Both the position numbers and the translations under genes were made by a program. Positions 4,736-7,627 of a stretch of 7,627 bases of DNA are shown here, piece by piece (position 1 is the stretch's first letter; every line of letters begins with the position of its first letter). Where the stretch lies: the NCBI GenBank assembly GCA_012515455.1, contig JAAYYJ010000449.1:1-7627 (forward strand), read 5' to 3'. A model generated the notes under the pieces. It made no database searches, was not told where the DNA came from, and saw only the letters and a program-made list of their open reading frames with translations. This stretch comes from Oligosphaeraceae bacterium (lineage in GTDB: Bacteria; Verrucomicrobiota; Lentisphaeria; Oligosphaerales; Oligosphaeraceae).

Positions 4736-6220
4736 ATGTTAAAGTTTGACTTCGAGGAATTTTCCCGTCTATCTAAGGATTGTGATTTAGTTCCGGTGTA
4801 TGCGGAGTGTCTGGCTGATTTGGAGACCCCGGTCTCGGTCTTAAATCGTTTTGTCGGCGATGAGAACGTTCTCCTGCTGGAGAGCGTCGAAGGCGGAGAG
4901 CGGGTGGGGCGGTATTCCTTTATCGGAGTGAATCCGCACGGCGTCTTTACGATCGAGAATCGCCGGGCATTCTATCTTGAGAATGGCGTCCGCCGGGAGC
5001 TGCCGCATCAGGGCAATCCCCTGGAGGCGCTCCGGCAGGTCCTGGGCAAGCGCAAGGTGGCGGCCACCCCGGGGCTGCCACCGCTGTTCGGCGGGGCCAT
5101 CGGCTTCATCGGTTATGAGGCTGCGGGATATTTTGAGGACCTGCCCAAGCCCAAGGCGCCGGTCCAGACCCCGGATTGTGTGTTTATGCTCACTGATGAG
5201 ATCATCGTGTTCGACAATCTCAGCCATACGCTGAAGGTGATCATCTGCGTGCGCCTGGAGGATTATCCGTCCCTGGAAGAGGCGTACCGCGATGCCGAGA
5301 GCCGGGCCGAGGTGCTGCTGAAGCGCATTGCCGTGCCCAGCCGTCTGCGTCCGGAGCCGCGCCCGCCGGTCGAGCTCCCCGCCCTGGAAAGCAACATGAG
5401 CCAGGAGGAATTCTGCGCCATGGTGGCCAAGGGCAAGCAGTACATCCAGGCGGGGGAGGTGATTCAGGTCGTGCTCTCCCATCGTTTCTCCGCTCCGGCA
5501 GTCTCCTCTCCCTTGCAGATTTATCGCGCCCTGCGCCTGATCAACCCCTCGCCCTACACCTTCTTCCTGAAGCTCGGCGGGCTGATCCTGGCCGGGTCCT
5601 CGCCGGAAACCATGGTCAAGCTCGAACATGGACGCTCGGCCGTGCGGCCCATCGCCGGCACCAGAAAACGCGGCCAGACGGAAATCCAGGACCGCGCCCT
5701 GGCCGACGAACTGCTCAATGACGAGAAGGAGCGGGCTGAGCATCTGATGCTGGTCGACCTGGGGCGCAATGACCTGGGCCGGACCGCAGTGCCCAACAGC
5801 GTGCAGGTGAAGACCTTTATGAATGTCGAGCGGTATTCGCATGTGATGCATCTGGTCAGCGACGTGGAAGCAGTGCTGGCAGAGCCCTACGACGCCTGTG
5901 ACCTGATTCGCACCACCTTCCCGGCCGGGACGCTCTCCGGCGCCCCCAAAATCCGGGCCATGGAGCTGATCCACGAGCTGGAGGCCGCCCCCCGCGGGGT
6001 ATATGGCGGTGCGGTCGGGTACATCAGCTACTGCGGCGACCTCGATTTGTGCATTACCATCCGCACCATTGAGATGCGCGACGCCCGGCTGTTCATTCAA
6101 GTGGGTGCCGGCATTGTCTATGATTCCGTGCCGGAGAAAGAATATGAAGAGACCCTGAACAAAGCCGCGGCGCTGTTCCAGGCCGTGAATCTCGCCGCTC
6201 ATAATTTTCGTCTCGCCTGA
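4736..6220 (+). CDS. trpE: anthranilate synthase component I
   Basis: The large subunit of anthranilate synthase, 494 residues, converts chorismate and ammonia (supplied by TrpG) to anthranilate and pyruvate in the cytoplasm, the first committed step of tryptophan synthesis. The N-terminal part carries the Trp feedback-site motif LLLES (46-50) and GRYSFIG (58-64). The chorismate-binding part has NPSPY (270-274), GSSPE (287-291), RPIAGTRKRG (304-313), DEKERAEHLMLVDLGRNDLG (329-348), HVMHLVSD (369-376), PAGTLSGAPKIRAMELI (396-412) and VGAGIVYDSVPEKEYEET (456-473), all intact. The LLES motif suggests normal feedback inhibition by Trp, in addition to the upstream attenuator. trpG starts 15 nt after the stop with its own strong ribosome site. 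PabB and other chorismate enzymes are related, but the LLES motif, trp leader and trpG/trpD neighbours settle the call. Confidence 0.97.
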   Translation: MLKFDFEEFSRLSKDCDLVPVYAECLADLETPVSVLNRFVGDENVLLLESVEGGERVGRYSFIGVNPHGVFTIENRRAFYLENGVRRELPHQGNPLEALRQVLGKRKVAATPGLPPLFGGAIGFIGYEAAGYFEDLPKPKAPVQTPDCVFMLTDEIIVFDNLSHTLKVIICVRLEDYPSLEEAYRDAESRAEVLLKRIAVPSRLRPEPRPPVELPALESNMSQEEFCAMVAKGKQYIQAGEVIQVVLSHRFSAPAVSSPLQIYRALRLINPSPYTFFLKLGGLILAGSSPETMVKLEHGRSAVRPIAGTRKRGQTEIQDRALADELLNDEKERAEHLMLVDLGRNDLGRTAVPNSVQVKTFMNVERYSHVMHLVSDVEAVLAEPYDACDLIRTTFPAGTLSGAPKIRAMELIHELEAAPRGVYGGAVGYISYCGDLDLCITIRTIEMRDARLFIQVGAGIVYDSVPEKEYEETLNKAAALFQAVNLAAHNFRLA

Positions 6221-6235
6221 CAAGGAGGTCCCGCT

Positions 6236-6826
6236 ATGATTCTGGTAATTGACAATTACGACTCATTCACCTACAACCTGGTGCATCTGCTCTATTCCCT
6301 GGGGTCCGAAGTCGTGGTCTGCCGCAACGACCAGCTCACGGTCGCACAGGCCCTCGGGATGGGGGCGGAAGCGATTCTGTTCTCGCCGGGACCGGGCCGT
6401 CCCGAGACCGCCGGCATCATGCAGGACCTGGTCCGGGCGGCCTGCGGGCTGGTGCCGATGCTGGGAGTCTGTCTCGGGCATCAGGCCATCGGACAGGTCT
6501 TTGGCGCGGCGGTGGTTTCGGCCCGGCAGATCATGCATGGCAAGGTCTCGCGGATCAGCCATAACGGTCAGGATTTGTTCGCCGGACTGAAGAATGACTT
6601 TAAGGCGGTGCGCTACCATTCCCTGGCTTTGCAGGAAGGCAGTCTGCCAGAGGACCTGGAGGTGACCGCGCGCGCCGAAGACGGTGAAATCATGGGCATC
6701 CGCCATCGCTCGCTGCCGATTTACGGCATCCAGTACCATCCGGAATCCATCCTGACCCTCAACGGCAAACAGCAGCTGGCCAATTTCCTCCAGCTCGCGT
6801 CCCAATCCCAACGTAAAGGAGCCTGA
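6236..6826 (+). CDS. trpG: anthranilate synthase component II, glutamine amidotransferase
   Basis: A stand-alone class I glutamine amidotransferase of 196 residues that releases ammonia from glutamine and channels it to TrpE. The conserved order is IDNYDSFTYNLVHLL (5-19), FSPGPGRP (49-56), the nucleophile Cys79 in GVCLGHQ, and the other two triad members His168 and Glu170 in YHPESIL. No TrpD fusion is present, unlike E. coli, where TrpG is joined to TrpD. It starts 15 nt after trpE with AAGGAGG (6222-6228) as ribosome site. It could also serve PabB as PabA, as in organisms with a single amphibolic subunit; the operon position makes the trp role primary. Confidence 0.96.
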   Translation: MILVIDNYDSFTYNLVHLLYSLGSEVVVCRNDQLTVAQALGMGAEAILFSPGPGRPETAGIMQDLVRAACGLVPMLGVCLGHQAIGQVFGAAVVSARQIMHGKVSRISHNGQDLFAGLKNDFKAVRYHSLALQEGSLPEDLEVTARAEDGEIMGIRHRSLPIYGIQYHPESILTLNGKQQLANFLQLASQSQRKGA

Positions 6827-6831
6827 TTATC

Positions 6832-7627
6832 ATGCTGAAACCATATTTAGAAAAAGTGCTGGCCCGGCAAGACCTGAGCAACTCCGAGATGGATCAGCTG
6901 CTGGAACTGCTGACCGGCAGCGAGGTCTCCCCCGCCCAGGCCGGCGCCCTGCTGGCGGCATTGCGCATGAAGGGGGAAAGCGTCAGCGAGCTCCTGGGCG
7001 GGGCCCAGATGCTGCGCCGCAACGCGACCTACATCGACTGCGGCGGGCGGGAAGTGGTCGACGTGGTCGGCACCGGCGGGGACGGCGGCGGGACCTTCAA
7101 TATCTCCACCACCTCAGCAGTGGTCGCAGCCGGGGCCGGGGTGGTTATCGCCAAACACGGGAACCGGGCGGTGTCCGGGAAATGCGGGGCTGCGGATGTC
7201 CTGGCTGAGCTGGGCTTCAACCTCCTGGTCTCTCCCGCCGCGATGGAGAGAAGCATCGGCGAGAATGGCATCGGCTTTATGTTCGCTCAGCGCCTGCATC
7301 CAAAATTTGCGCTGGTGGCGCCCTTGCGCCGGGCCCTGGGCATCCGGACGATCTTCAATATGTTCGGGCCCTTGTGCAACCCGGCCGGGGCCACCAGGAT
7401 GGTGGTCGGGGTGTTTGCCAGCAACCTGACCGAGCTGTTCGCCGCTGCCCTGGAGGGACTGGGAGTAAAGCACGCCCTGGTGGTGCACAGCAATGACGGT
7501 CTCGATGAAATCAGCTGCGGTGACACCACCCGGGTCACTGAACTGCGGGATGGCAGGATCAAGACTTATGAGCTCTATCCGGAGATGCTGCTGGGTGAAA
7601 CCTACCCTCTGGCCGACCTCGCCGGCG
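6832..7627 (+). CDS. trpD: anthranilate phosphoribosyltransferase (3' partial)
   Basis: The first 265 residues of TrpD (full proteins are about 340) are present; the gene runs off the right edge. The enzyme joins anthranilate and PRPP to phosphoribosyl-anthranilate, the second step of tryptophan synthesis. After an all-helical N-terminal region come the PRPP/Mg loop GTGGDGGGTFNIST (80-93), KHGNRAVSGKCGAADVL (108-124), LHPKFA (155-160), RRALGIRTIFNMFGPLCNPA (166-185) and VVHSNDGLDEIS (217-228). The second motif has Gly-Lys-Cys-Gly where many TrpDs have Ser-Ser-Lys/Arg-Ser-Gly. I take this as family variation. The ATG at 6832 is 5 nt after the trpG stop, with AAAGGAG (6815-6821) inside the trpG end as ribosome site, so the two are probably coupled. 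It continues the same operon. Confidence 0.95.
   Translation, partial: MLKPYLEKVLARQDLSNSEMDQLLELLTGSEVSPAQAGALLAALRMKGESVSELLGGAQMLRRNATYIDCGGREVVDVVGTGGDGGGTFNISTTSAVVAAGAGVVIAKHGNRAVSGKCGAADVLAELGFNLLVSPAAMERSIGENGIGFMFAQRLHPKFALVAPLRRALGIRTIFNMFGPLCNPAGATRMVVGVFASNLTELFAAALEGLGVKHALVVHSNDGLDEISCGDTTRVTELRDGRIKTYELYPEMLLGETYPLADLAG

Noticed and set aside
4841..6223. 460-codon minus-strand open frame opposite trpE
   Set aside because: Shadow of trpE, whose strand carries all conserved anthranilate synthase motifs.

Overview
The window looks like chromosomal DNA of a GC-rich, Gram-negative-type bacterium. The reasons are GC-rich third codon positions, Shine-Dalgarno-led and tightly packed operons, a three-gene proton-translocating-type transhydrogenase, and a tryptophan operon controlled by a ribosome-dependent attenuator. 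Sequence alone does not let me name the phylum. A delta-proteobacterial-like or PVC-like anaerobe would fit, but that is a guess.

Layout from left to right. (1) The 3' end of an ABC exporter gene on the plus strand (to 764), whose ATPase domain has the substitutions of the catalytically degenerate half of a heterodimeric exporter. (2) A short GC-rich hairpin (772-794) separates it from the convergent pnt operon. (3) pntAA-pntAB-pntB on the minus strand (3589 down to 803), with overlapping start and stop codons, encodes a split pyridine nucleotide transhydrogenase. Its promoter is probably at 3658-3685, and a terminator-like hairpin lies in the short leader. (4) A stretch of about 0.75 kb with no credible gene (about 3690-4450) holds G-runs and a nested, multi-palindrome element centred near 4130. 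It is probably degenerate accessory DNA. (5) A complete trp leader (4484-4704) has a promoter, a short leader peptide with three Trp codons, all three mutually exclusive attenuator hairpins, and an unexpected second intrinsic terminator. (6) trpE, trpG and the start of trpD follow on the plus strand and run off the window.

How the genes work together. TrpE and TrpG form anthranilate synthase (chorismate plus glutamine to anthranilate), and TrpD adds the phosphoribosyl group. Their transcription should be set by Trp-tRNA supply through the leader. The pnt genes are transcribed divergently and form a membrane complex normally coupling NADH/NADPH hydride exchange to proton flow.

The most unusual point is the transhydrogenase. 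By alignment from memory, PntB lacks the Lys-Arg-Ser motif that grips the 2'-phosphate of NADP(H), having Asn-Leu-Asp instead, and the membrane domain lacks the proton-channel histidine at every position where I know it to occur. It may be a variant with altered cofactor or ion coupling. The second notable point is the trp leader, with an apparently leaderless peptide and tandem terminators.
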